From Hevea brasiliensis (lineage: Eukaryota > Streptophyta > Magnoliopsida > Malpighiales > Euphorbiaceae): 64,000 nucleotides of DNA. Both the position numbers and the translations under genes were made by a program. The stretch covers positions 63,054,691-63,118,690 of the forward strand of contig NC_079493.1 in assembly GCF_030052815.1 (NCBI RefSeq), in the 5' to 3' direction. Below, one piece after another: positions 54,294 to 64,000 of this stretch. Under the pieces are notes generated by a model. The model did not search any database. It was not told the DNA's origin and worked only from the letters and a program-made list of their open reading frames with translations. Position 1 is the first letter of the stretch. Each line of letters starts with the position of its first letter.

Positions 54294-57200
54294 TAGAACG
54301 TCCCGAAAAATATTTAAACTAAAGTCAGGAATCATAATTAACTCAAATATTAATAAGAAAAATTTAGTAAAAATTTTAGAAATAAAATACAAACAAGTTA
54401 AACGAGCCGGTGCCCTAGCGATGGGTAACCAGAGGGAAGTTGCGGTTCTCGCAACGAGGAGCCCTAGACCCGGGGAAAAATTCATAAAATAATTTTTGGG
54501 ACTCCAGAGAAGGGTTATTGAGGTTCCCATGGCATTAGAATGCCAAGAAAATACCTAGAAAAATTTTTCAATTGGTACAGACAATTTTGACCCGTTCAGC
54601 CAAACGGAGGGCATTTTGGTTATTTCGCCTTCAGAGGTGATTTTTGGCCGACTTGTCCAGTTGAGTAAATATTTAATATGACATAAAATATGAATAAACA
54701 TTACTAGAAATTAAATTGAAAATGAGTAGTGGAGGAAAGAAAAGAAAAATCAAAGAAAAGCTCATGTATGACATCTTGATCATGTCATTTATAAATTATG
54801 ACCAATCACAATTGAGCTATCATTTGACTAACTAATAAAAAGAATAAATGAAGACTAAATTCATCAAAAAAACCAGCAGCCATCCCTCTCTCCTCAAGTG
54901 CAGCCGAAACTTCTTCCTTCCTCCCTCCATTGATGTTCAATCAAGCAAGCTCCCTTTCTCCTTTGTTTCCACCACTAAACCCTAAACCCCTTCATTAAAA
55001 CTTAACCACACCTCTTGGGGAAGTGTTTGGCAGCCTAGAAAGTGAAGGAAAGTGAAGATTTAACTTGGGAAAAATCTGCCTACAAGAGGTTAGTGCAACT
55101 ATATACATAAAACTCATTAATTTCATGATTTGTGACTTGAAACTTAGTAGGAATTGTAATTTGAATAAACAAAAACTCATGTGTATGAGTATATAAATTT
55201 CGGCTGCCCTAGCTATGGAATGGGAGGGAGTGTTTTTGATGAGCTTGAAGTGAACTAGAATCATGTTGGAAGTTTATAAACACAATAATAATGAATTAAA
55301 AGCTAACTAAGGTAAATTGTATAAAACATGAATTTGAATTAGGGTTTTGTGAGCAAAATGTAAACTTGGTTTAGGAAATTATTAGAGAACATTTTAATGG
55401 TCAATTAGTGACCATTTTAGGTAAGTTGACCATAAAATGGACTGAAAAATAGGATTGCAAAGTGAAGTTGCAGGCTGCCCTAGGACAGCAGCAGAGGGAC
55501 TGAAAATTCAGTCCACTTGCATGCCATAACCTGGGCTGTGTTGGTTCAATTGGTGTTTAGCCAATTGGACATGAAACTAGGCTTATAACGGCACATTTTT
55601 GCTGAAGAAACCATGCCCAAAAGACCAAAGCAAGAGGACCAAAACTTGGCCCCAATCCGGACACACTGCAACAGCCCCTGCAGAATTGACCAAATGAATA
55701 GTAACTGTTCATTTGGCCATAACTCACTGTAGATTTGGTCAATTGACCTGAACTTTTTACAGAAACAATTTAAGACATAGAAAAACAACTTTCATGAAGA
55801 AACCTACCCCAAATTATGGCCAAAACCTAACCTAAATGGCAGTGGCGATCCACTGCTCATGTTATCAGAGATATGGTCAATTCTGCAGATTGGCAATCCG
55901 GCCAACTGTGGTTTTTGAGCCATATCTTGAGCTACAAAACTCCAAATGGAGTGATTCAAAAAAGAAAATTCAACTAGACAAAATAAGGAACAACTTTCAT
56001 GTTTGTCATTTCTTCAAATTCCCACTGTAACAGTTCCAAATGGAATAGTAAAGTTATGGTACAAAATCTGAAAAATCTGCTCCTTTTGTTTAATGCTTAG
56101 AAATGGTATTAACGCTCAATGCCAACAAGTTTTAAATACAAAATGTGGTATGTTGGGAGTGCCAAAACCAATGTACCTAATTTCTACCTAAAAGTCAACA
56201 TTTTAGTTGACCATAGAGGTGAATAGTAACACCGAAACTTGAAATTCAAAGATTGAAGAATTTTAAAGTATTGAATGCCCTAGTATACCTAACAAGATTG
56301 GTTTGGATAGTTTGGCATGCCAATAGGGTTCAGTTAGCAGTACTACATGTGGCAATATGCCATTCCGTGATTTTATGGCTTTTAGCCATTTTGACATTAT
56401 ATTGAGACTTGGCCTCGTGCCTAATATTATTTCTGACTTGTTAGCTGCTCACATTACACCGGAGATGCATATGTGACCGATGGTGTGACGGCCCGAGGTA
56501 CTAGATACCCAAAGGCGCTTACCCGTTATCCAATCCAGTCGTCTAGTGTAGGTTACTTGGGGCAACCAAATGAATAAAAGTGAACAAAGTTAATGAAATA
56601 ATGAATATACCAACACCAAACAAAGAAAGCATACACATTCTATACACATTTATTTTCTTGCTATTTTCCTTTATTATATTATTGCACCACTAAGCATTAT
56701 TGCTTAGCGCGTTGCTTTTGCCATGCGTAGGTACTGGAGATTCCGATCGTGAGCCCAGAGACCACGATCGGTGAGTCCATCCTGCAGTTCTGCACAGTGT
56801 CCTTGCCACCTCAACTTCTGCAGTGCATTGGTAGGACACTAGGTGTCATTTTGATATTTTGTAGCAAATTTTTACCTTCTCATATGTATTCGAACTTATG
56901 TAATATATTTTGATGTTCATGTAAATAATGAAAGTTATGACTATGAATGCAAAATTTGAGCATTTATTTATTGCTGCTTGTATATGAGAAATGGATGTTT
57001 GAGAAATGAAAAGGTTGTTGAGAACCGAAATTGGAAATTGTTGAGATTTTGGATATTGGAGTTTGAAATGATGGAATACAAATATTGGAAGTGTTTTTAA
57101 CAGGTTCCGAAGAACTGTTTTCTCCATTTTTTGCCGGTACTCCGCCGGATTTTCTTTAAAATCTTCGAAACCTCAAATAAATAATACTTTTGATAAATGG

Positions 57201-57332
57201 CTAAAATAAATTATATTTCATAAATTATATTCAAAAGCATGATATAAATTAATTAAGGTATATTAGAGTGTGCCGGTACACCGCGTGACATTACTTATTC
57301 GGGTATACTGTACACGGGTAAGGGGTGTCACA
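54294..57332 (+). repeat. Family A 3' LTR, remainder
   Basis: Continues from 51151 and matches 43297-46327 very closely, with short scrambled patches (55845-55870, 56440-56520, 56755-56775). Donor-like site at 55089; two-hairpin module at 56690-56728. Confidence 0.94.
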
Positions 57333-57884
57333 CTACCCCTCTGTAAGGCATAACATGATCCCATAGTATACCTAATGAATTACCAACTTCGTCTACTGAT
57401 AACGCATTAAATACACTACAAGGGATTTTAAAACTCTTCTTACTTCATTTTACAGTGGTGAGCACTATTTACAGGTGTTAAAAACTTTTTGTGAACTGAC
57501 TTGAAACAGATAACACATTTAGACTATTAGAATTTCTGTAAAAATTTTGGCAGAGTGCCATCTGTATTTTGGATAAAACAGTTCTTCAGAAAACCTGTAA
57601 AAAGCTCTTCAATATATATTTCCAAATCTCAACTCCAACATAACTCAACAAAACATATTTCTCAATTCAAATCTATAGTAATTTTTCAAAGACTGAGATA
57701 AAGAAATACAGTTCAATTTTTTCAAGCCAAAATATCTCATAATTTACTTTACAACTTCAGTGTACAATTTTAATTTACAACTGCTTAAAACCAAAAACAA
57801 TATGTACATACAGTGAACATACATTACAGTACAAAATGCAAAATGTGGTATACTCGTTATACCTGAAAATCTCTCGTTATACCC
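57333..57884 (-). repeat. Family B copy 2 truncated 3' LTR
   Basis: Matches the last ~550 bp of the LTR at 59663 (reversed), up to AAAATCTCTCG. It then jumps directly into protease sequence at about 57886, marking a large deletion. Confidence 0.9.
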
Positions 57885-58247
57885 CATGTATTACCACATC
57901 ACTGTACTGAGGGAGACCAAAAATGACTGTCTTCAGCCTACAGTCAATCATGGCATGATGCCTAGCTAACCAATCCATGCCCAAGATGATATCATAATCT
58001 CTAAAGGGCATTTCAATAAAATCAGACAGAAAAGTGTGTCCTTGGATCACCAAAGGACAATCTCTATACATTCTATTAACCCTGACCTCTTGTCCTAGCG
58101 GACTTGTGTACATGGAACAGCAATGCAATCAATGATGCTAGCACTCACATAAGAATGGGTAGAACCCGGATCAAATAACACAAACACATCTTGGTTAAAA
58201 GTTGAGAAGGTACCAGCCACAACATCAGATGTCTCTGCCTCTTCCCT
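57877..58247 (-). pseudogene. pol: Family B protease remnant
   Basis: An open stretch of 83 codons (57877-58128) with [52 protein letters not shown]. The active-site region FDPGSTHSYVSASIID is readable at about 58130-58200 in another frame. Everything downstream (RT, RNase H, integrase) is missing because of the deletion at ~57885. Confidence 0.87.
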
Positions 58248-59387
58248 CTATCTCATTGCATAGACTCTGACTGGAGCACTGTCTTGCTCTGAATGTTTCA
58301 CTGTGCCTTGGCTGCCTGCTGGGCTACCTCTACCCCTGCCTCTACCTCTGCTGGGTGGTTGTGAACTTCGGATGACAGGGCTCTGAACTGGCCTTTCTGC
58401 AGTAGTAGGAGGTGGTCCAACTCTGCAACTACTGGTGCAGTCCTTGGCAAAGTGTCCTGTGCCTCCACAGTTATAACAGGCTCCAATAGCCTTGTAGCAG
58501 ATCCCACCATGATTTTTTCCACAAGTTTCACATTGGCGGGGAGGGTAGGAACCTCTGGTACTCTGCTGACCAGATAGGAAAGGCTTCTGTCCTGAATATC
58601 TTCCCCTACCAGACTTCTTGCCACCTCTGCCATGTCCCCCATGATTCTTCCTCTTTCCAGTAGGACCACTGGAACTCTGTTCTACTGGTTTTCCCTCTTT
58701 CTCTGTTTTCTCTAATTTCTTTTTCTCAGGAGCTGCTTCAGACTCAATTCTTTCCAACTCTAGGGCTTGAGAAACAAGTTTAGAGAAGTTAGTGTGTTTG
58801 AACCCGACCACTTGTAATCTGATACTGGGCTTCAATCCAGTTTCAAACCTCTTGCATCTCTCCTTGCTGGTAGAAAGTAGACTTACTGCATAATGGCTTA
58901 GGCGGGAAAATTCTCTTTCATACTTAGCCACTGATCTGCTTCCCTGTTTCAGACTTAGGAACTCTTGTAGCTTCTGGTCTACATAAGCATCAGGGACATA
59001 TTTTTGTCTTAATTCCTTGAGAAAGTCATTCCATGTTAACACTGCAGGTTCTACCAGACTGTGGGGAATGGTTTTCCACCACTCATAAGCATCGCCCTGT
59101 AGCAAAGATACAGAGTATTCAAATCTGAGCTCCTCCGTGCAATGCAGTTTCTTGAATACCCTATCCATCCTCTCTAACCACTGTTCAGCTTCTAGAGGAT
59201 CTACTGTCCCCTTGAACTCTGTAGCCCCATACTTCATCAATTTGTCATACTGCCTAGTAGGAGACTGCGGTTGTACCACTGGTGTCTGTATTGGGACTTG
59301 AGTAGGCACATTACCAGCCATTTGTTGGAACATCGCAGCCATCTGCTGAGCGAACTGAGCAGAAATCGCAGATCGCAGGGCTGTCAC
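58248..59387 (-). CDS. gag: Family B gag, best preserved copy (379 residues)
   Basis: A long open Gag frame: QMAAMFQQMAGNVPTQVP, LMKYGATEFKGTVDPLEAEQ, LLQGDAYEWWKTIPH, TWNDFLKELRQKYVPDAYVD, EYEREF-like KYEREFSRLSHYAVSLL, RCKRFETGLKPSIRLQVV, then a basic K/G-rich region, two cysteine motifs (CETCGKNHGGIC, and CYNCGGTGHFAKDC with all four ligands) and an RGRGRGRG tail. The first ~35 codons upstream (EEGDRSVDQS) are in another frame. The position matching the ATG at 19443 reads ATT here, so initiation is doubtful. Element otherwise lacks pol; at best a Gag donor. Confidence 0.92.
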   Translation of the reverse strand: MTALRSAISAQFAQQMAAMFQQMAGNVPTQVPIQTPVVQPQSPTRQYDKLMKYGATEFKGTVDPLEAEQWLERMDRVFKKLHCTEELRFEYSVSLLQGDAYEWWKTIPHSLVEPAVLTWNDFLKELRQKYVPDAYVDQKLQEFLSLKQGSRSVAKYEREFSRLSHYAVSLLSTSKERCKRFETGLKPSIRLQVVGFKHTNFSKLVSQALELERIESEAAPEKKKLEKTEKEGKPVEQSSSGPTGKRKNHGGHGRGGKKSGRGRYSGQKPFLSGQQSTRGSYPPRQCETCGKNHGGICYKAIGACYNCGGTGHFAKDCTSSCRVGPPPTTAERPVQSPVIRSSQPPSRGRGRGRGSPAGSQGTVKHSEQDSAPVRVYAMR

Positions 59388-59642
59388 GAACCACTGACAT
59401 TGTGTAGGCCTGGGGCATCCCCTTGCATCTCAGCCGCAATAGATTGATCGACTGAACGATCACCCTCTTCAATAGTCAATGCGAGGATTTTAAATCTCCT
59501 GAACAAATAACATAAGGAGATTTCCTCCCGTTAGTGCATATGTATAATGTAATGTACTATATGTATCAAACAATGATATTGAGCAGTTGTACTATGAAGA
59601 AAGAATATTCAAGTAACAGGTGAAAATAGAATTTAAAAACTA

Positions 59643-59654
59643 GCTTTGATACCA
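59643..59654 (-). promoter_or_regulatory. Primer-binding site
   Basis: Minus strand TGGTATCAAAGC, one mismatch to the usual initiator tRNA-Met site. Confidence 0.9.
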
Positions 59655-59662
59655 CTAAAACA

Positions 59663-62600
59663 TGTCACACCCTACCCCTCTGTAAGGCATAACATGATCC
59701 TATAGTATACCTAATGAATTACCAACTTCGTCTACTGATAACCCATTAAATACACTACAAGGGATTTTAAAACTCTTCTTACTTCATTTTACAGTGATGA
59801 GCACTATTTACAAGTGTTAAAAACTTTTTGTGAACTGACTTGAAACAGTTAACACATTTAGACTATTAGAATTTCTGTAAAAATTTTGGCAGAGTGCCAT
59901 CTGTATTTTGGATAAAACAGTTCTTCAGAACAACCTGTAAAAAGCACTTCAATATATATTTCCAAATCTCAACTCCAACATAACTCAACACAATATATTT
60001 CTCAATTCAAATCTACAGTAATTTTTCAAAGACTGAGATAAAGAAATACAGTTCAAATTTTTCAAGCCAAAATATCTCATAATTTACTTTACAACTTTAG
60101 TGTACAATTTTAATTTACAACTGCTCAAAACCAAAAACAATATGTACATACAGTGAACATACATTACAGTACAAAATGCAAAATGTGGTATACTCGTTAT
60201 ACCCGAAAATCTCTCGCTGGATGTACTAGCAGCCTAGTTTGTTGCCCTCACTGGTTTCTACTGCGATAAAGAATAAAGCTATCGCTGAGACAATGTCTCA
60301 GTGATGCACAACATTAACCAAATACAACTTTAAATCACAATTCATAAATCATATAAATGATGGATACGTAAAATCATAGTTAAATTCAAGACAATGAATG
60401 TCAGAAGGAATTTAACACAATATCACAATAAATGTCAGAAATCCAAACATAGTTAAATTCAAAAGACAGTGAATGTCAATAAGAATTTAAATTCATTTCA
60501 CAATCTCACAATACATATCAATAAATCACACACAGCTTAATCATGTTCCAAAGTTCAATTCCTCCCAAAAGCCGATGGCTAATGAGGTATTCAATTCGTC
60601 CCAAAAGTCAATGACTAATGAGGAATAACATAGCTAGCTAGCAAAAATATGAGTACTCATCCAATTCGTCCTCAACAGGCACACACCTCAACACTTCAGC
60701 CAGAGAGGGAATTCAATTCGTCCCACTAGACAAGCTAGCGAGGAATACAATCAATATACATGATAGCTGTGGTTTCAAATCATTTCCAATGCTTTTCAAT
60801 CAATCAGTATCCATCAATATCATTCAAACAATTTTTCACAATTTCAAACCATTTACAATGCTATTCAAGCAATAAATATTCATTCAAACACATTTCCACA
60901 ATTTAAAACAATAATGTACAAATAGTCATAATTCATTTCAATTGAAAAATTCAAAAGAAATAGCTGTTGTGCACAAACCTTTGATAACTGTCTCCTGGTC
61001 TTGACTCAGTGTTTCCTTCCCTTTTCCTGAGTCTTTGCTAACTGAGAAACACAATTTGAAGTGTTTCAGCACTAAATTAAACTGTCTCTAACGATAATGC
61101 TTGATAAATAATTCACTGAATTCTAATATTTGCTTAGTCAACCTAATATGTCGACCCTCGATGCATTCTAGGTAAATTAGATTTTAATGTTATTAATATG
61201 TCACATTCGATAGTATTTTAGGGTTGGTACATGTTACCAAGTTCATTTTCGTGTATACTACATTTTCCTGCAATTTTCTGGATTCCGGGATATTAGTTTG
61301 ACCTAGCCGGATGACCTAGTTCCCTCGGTTTTCGGTCTAAACTACAAACTTGTAGATCTATGTCTTATGGAACGCGGGGCAAAATTTCAGGTCATTCTGA
61401 GTTATGTAGACCAAGTGGTTTGGTGTCTTCATAAGACTTGTAGATATGGGTCTTAACTATTCATGGTCAAAATTTCAGGTCAATTGGACCTATTTTGAGC
61501 GAGTTATGGCCTAAACACTAACTGCTACCTAAATGGTCAATTTTCAGGCCTCAATTCCACTCAATCCGGATTTGGTCATTTTTCAAGCTACCTTGCAAGC
61601 AGAATTTTGGTAAGCTTTCTTCATGAAAGTTGGCACATTTTGTGCCTAGTTTCACCTCCAATTAGTCTCATACCAATTGGAGCCACACAATTAAAGTTTT
61701 AGGCCTAAAACTCAAACTGCCTTAGTGCAATTCTTGCATACACATCAAGCATCACTTTTAACACTCACCAAACTTAACATTCAAATCAATTCTGGTTGTA
61801 CCACAACCTAAACATAATTTATAACATATTATAGGTCATTTTGGAAGCTTATAATTACATTAATGTGCACCAACAAGTGCAGAATTTGTCCAATTCAATT
61901 TACAACAATTCAATCACTAATTCATGCTCATTTACATGTCCAACTTCACACCATCATACATGCACTCAAACTGCCATAACAACCAACACATTTTAACATC
62001 ATTATTCCATAAACCAAGCATGAATTCTAGCATTCCTCAAGAGTTAGTAAACTGCCACAATGGTACACTTACATTCCATTACTTTCCAAGCTTTAAATTT
62101 CATTTTACATTTACATATACTAAGTATACATCACCCAAACAATTTCCTACACAATATACATTTAATCAATCATTTAATTCACCATTTACAAGCACAATTA
62201 AACTGCCTTCAAGGTGCTTCCATGGCTGCCAAAAGTGCACATTCCCATTCAACATCAAAACTCAAAAATTTCTCCATAAATCAAACACCCATAGTATCCT
62301 TACAAACTTTAACAAAGCAATAATCAAAAACTCAAACTTACCTATTTTTGGGACTTGTTAAATCTTCACTAAAACTTCTTAATATTGGTATCTACTTCTT
62401 CCTTGTGAAGTGGGGATAAACTTTGATGAAGAAACCCAGATGTTTGGAGGTGAAATGAAGGAGAGGATGAGGTTCCTTCAAGCTTCGGCCATGGAAGTTT
62501 TTAGGGAGTTCAATTCGGCATGTGTGAAACAAATGAAGAAGATGAAGTTTGCAGATTGTGTAGTGGATTTACACCTGCCCTTTTTGCGTTTAATTTATTC

Positions 62601-63223
62601 CATAGTGGTCCACTTACACAAAACTAATTATATTTTATGTTTAAATGTGATAATTAGTCAATTTGCCCTCCATTTTTACTATTTACATTAGGTACCCCTG
62701 AATTAATTTTTCATTATATTTTCCAAGTATAATATTATTTATTTTTAATGGACATTTAGGTCAAAAGACAATTCGGGATGTCAAATGATCACAATGCTCC
62801 TGTTCGGGTTGCATTCTCGATTTTTTGGTAACACCAGGTTTTGTCCGTTTTTCGATTTCTCACTTTTCTTTGTACTAATTATTTAATTTTTCTTTGATAT
62901 TTCTAATGATATTCATACTTCAATAAATATTTATTTGAGTCCTAAAAATATTTTCCAGGCTTTCCCGCGGTCCAGGGCTAGTCAACGGTCCACACCGTGA
63001 CTTCCCGGTGCAGTCACCCATCGCTAGGGTTCTCGGCTCGCTTAACTTGATTATATTTCTTTGCTATTATTTTTCCTTTGTTTTTCTTGTATTTTCTTTT
63101 CTTGTATTTCATTATTTTATGTCTCCTCACTCATATCGAAGTGTAGTTCTAGGCATCCTAGCTGTCCGAACAACATTGGTCACCGGAACAGTAGAACGCA
63201 CTACAGAACACAGCGGTGTTACA
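59663..63223 (-). repeat. Family B copy 2 5' LTR (3561 bp)
   Basis: Plus-strand ends TGTCACACCC...GGTGTTACA. Diverged from the 15559 LTR but has the same blocks: GACGAATTG/CCTCATTAG repeats (60555-60740), two-hairpin module (60263-60301), donor-like site (62341). Followed by TSD AACCA. The ORFs near 61924-62691 and 63008 are LTR sequence, not genes. Confidence 0.93.
60263..60301 (-). other. Two-hairpin module, family B copy 2
   Basis: GCGATA/TATCGC and CTGAGAC/GTCTCAG arms, 622 bp from the LTR end. Confidence 0.72.
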
Positions 63224-64000
63224 AACCAAGTCATTTGGCCACCCAAATTTGGTGACTTAAAACTACCAGAAACCAGAAATTTGCCTAGAAATCTGGGTTA
63301 GACCAATCCGGCAACCATGATTCAAATGGCTATAACTTGAGCAACAAAAACTCCAAATGGAGTGATTCAAAAAAGGAAATAAAGTGAAGACAATAAAAAA
63401 CAATTTCTATGAAGAAAACTTGCCCAAATTCTAACAAAAACATGACCAATGGAATAGTGCAAAATAGGTTACCAAAACTGAAAATTTGAAAGTTTACCTA
63501 AAAGACTTAAGTTTTGAGAAAATGACCAGAACCAATAAGTTAGGTAACCAAAATGTGGTATGTAGGTATAATTGGAGTTCCCATACCTTTTAAGCATTAG
63601 AAAGTCAATAAATTGACTTGAATAGTATTGTGAATAGTAACCCCGAAATACAAATTTTAAAGAACGTCAAGTTTAGTATATTAAAGCTAGGTATAAATAG
63701 ATTTGATTTTATTTTTGGACTTATGATAAGTTGTGATACTGAAACACTATGGAATTGTGTGTTTCAGTTGAAAAGAATACTGGGAAAGAACACGAAACAT
63801 CGAGTCAAGGCTAATGGGCGACTCGCATTAGGTTTGGGCACAATAAACCTTAATTTATCATTTTCCCATACAAAACTTGTTCAATTATACATAGTGAAAT
63901 TATTGTGTTAATTATGGGTTTTGAGAACTACTGTCTTGCCACTTTATGGATAGAAATTTGACTTTGGAAATTTATTGTGTTTTGCATAAAATATTTGAAC
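63224..64000 (+). repeat. D LTR, segment 3 (continues past the window)
   Basis: Resumes after AACCA. It contains a block related to other LTRs (CTCCAAATGGAGTG, GTGTTTCAGTTG, then GCATTAGGTTTGGGCACAA near 63820). No LTR end is reached by 64000. No gene seen. Confidence 0.75.

Larger units (their letters stand above)
43224..57332 (+). mobile_element. Ty3/gypsy element, family A copy 2
   Basis: LTRs 43224-46327 and 51079-57332 (the latter split by a solo LTR), PBS and gag-pol between. Flanks GTACC (43219-43223) and CTACC (57333-57337) are a TSD with one mismatch. The sequence across the insertion rebuilds the family B LTR start seen at 59663, which confirms the site. Pol is heavily broken, and no canonical polypurine tract precedes the 3' LTR. 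Confidence 0.93.
59499..62341 (-). other. Predicted LTR-to-leader intron (family B copy 2)
   Basis: Donor ATAG|GTAAGT at 62341. 3' site: branch-like CTAAC, TTATTTGTTCAG|G at 59499. 2843 nt. Same layout as 16440-19417 although the LTR is diverged. Confidence 0.52.
43210..63223 (-). mobile_element. Ty3/gypsy element, family B copy 2, internally deleted
   Basis: TSD AACCA (43205-43209, 63224-63228). Minus-strand order: 5' LTR 59663-63223, PBS, gag, protease remnant, then a truncated 3' LTR (57338-57884 plus 43210-43223). RT, RNase H and integrase and ~3 kb of the 3' LTR are deleted near 57880. A family A element is inserted 14 bp inside its 3' LTR end. Confidence 0.93.

Noticed and set aside
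61924..62691. ORFs of 87-145 codons suggesting a host gene
   Set aside because: The interval is inside the family B copy 2 LTR and aligns in outline with the LTR at 15559; composition is low-complexity A/T-rich.
1..64000. Host protein-coding gene between elements
   Set aside because: Every interval could be assigned to an LTR or an internal retroelement region; no interval is left large enough for a gene.

Overview
The window looks like repeat-only nuclear DNA from a flowering plant, probably a eudicot with a large genome. I find no host gene, tRNA gene, rRNA locus or CRISPR array. The evidence for a plant is chromodomain Ty3/gypsy elements with LTRs of 3-4 kb (resembling the Tekay/Del lineage), a Ty1/copia element, a Cassandra-type TRIM with 5S rRNA-like LTRs, and primer-binding sites matching plant initiator tRNA-Met (TGGTATCAGAGC). 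The species cannot be fixed from the sequence alone.

The layout is a stack of nested insertions, most of them resolved here by LTR termini and 5-bp target-site duplications (TSDs). (1) 1-10336: minus-strand gypsy element of family A, open at the left edge, with a tandem duplication of 1.46 kb. (2) 10337-11581: the oldest visible layer, a family B RNase H/integrase fragment on the minus strand. (3) LTR 'D' starts at 11582. It is split into 11582-11880, 42497-43209 and 63224-64000 and runs off the right edge. (4) 11881-42496 sits inside D, flanked by GTTAG. It holds a 4-kb gypsy LTR (family C) that is itself split by a complete gypsy element (15559-27810, TSD GGTTT). Next comes a Cassandra TRIM, split by a gypsy solo LTR (28460-42169, TSD ATGGT), which is split in turn by a copia element (31966-41510, TSD CTGAG). 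(5) 43210-63223 is a minus-strand family B element (TSD AACCA) that kept gag but lost almost all of pol. A family A element (43224-57332) landed 14 bp inside its LTR, and that element's 3' LTR carries a further solo LTR (51152-54293, TSD TAGAA).

Every coding region belongs to a retroelement (gag, protease, reverse transcriptase, RNase H, integrase, chromodomain), and almost all are broken by stops or frameshifts. Some breaks coincide with small scrambled patches that may be assembly errors.

The most interesting signal is shared by all the gypsy LTRs. A consensus-like splice donor lies about 865-880 bp into the LTR. A branch point, pyrimidine tract and acceptor lie immediately before the gag start. 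This predicts an intron of 2.3-3.0 kb that would remove the rest of the LTR and the primer-binding site. Inside the predicted intron, about 560-640 bp before the LTR end, is a two-hairpin module whose stems covary between families. A plausible reading is that spliced RNA serves as gag-pol mRNA, while unspliced RNA keeps the PBS and hairpins as the genome.
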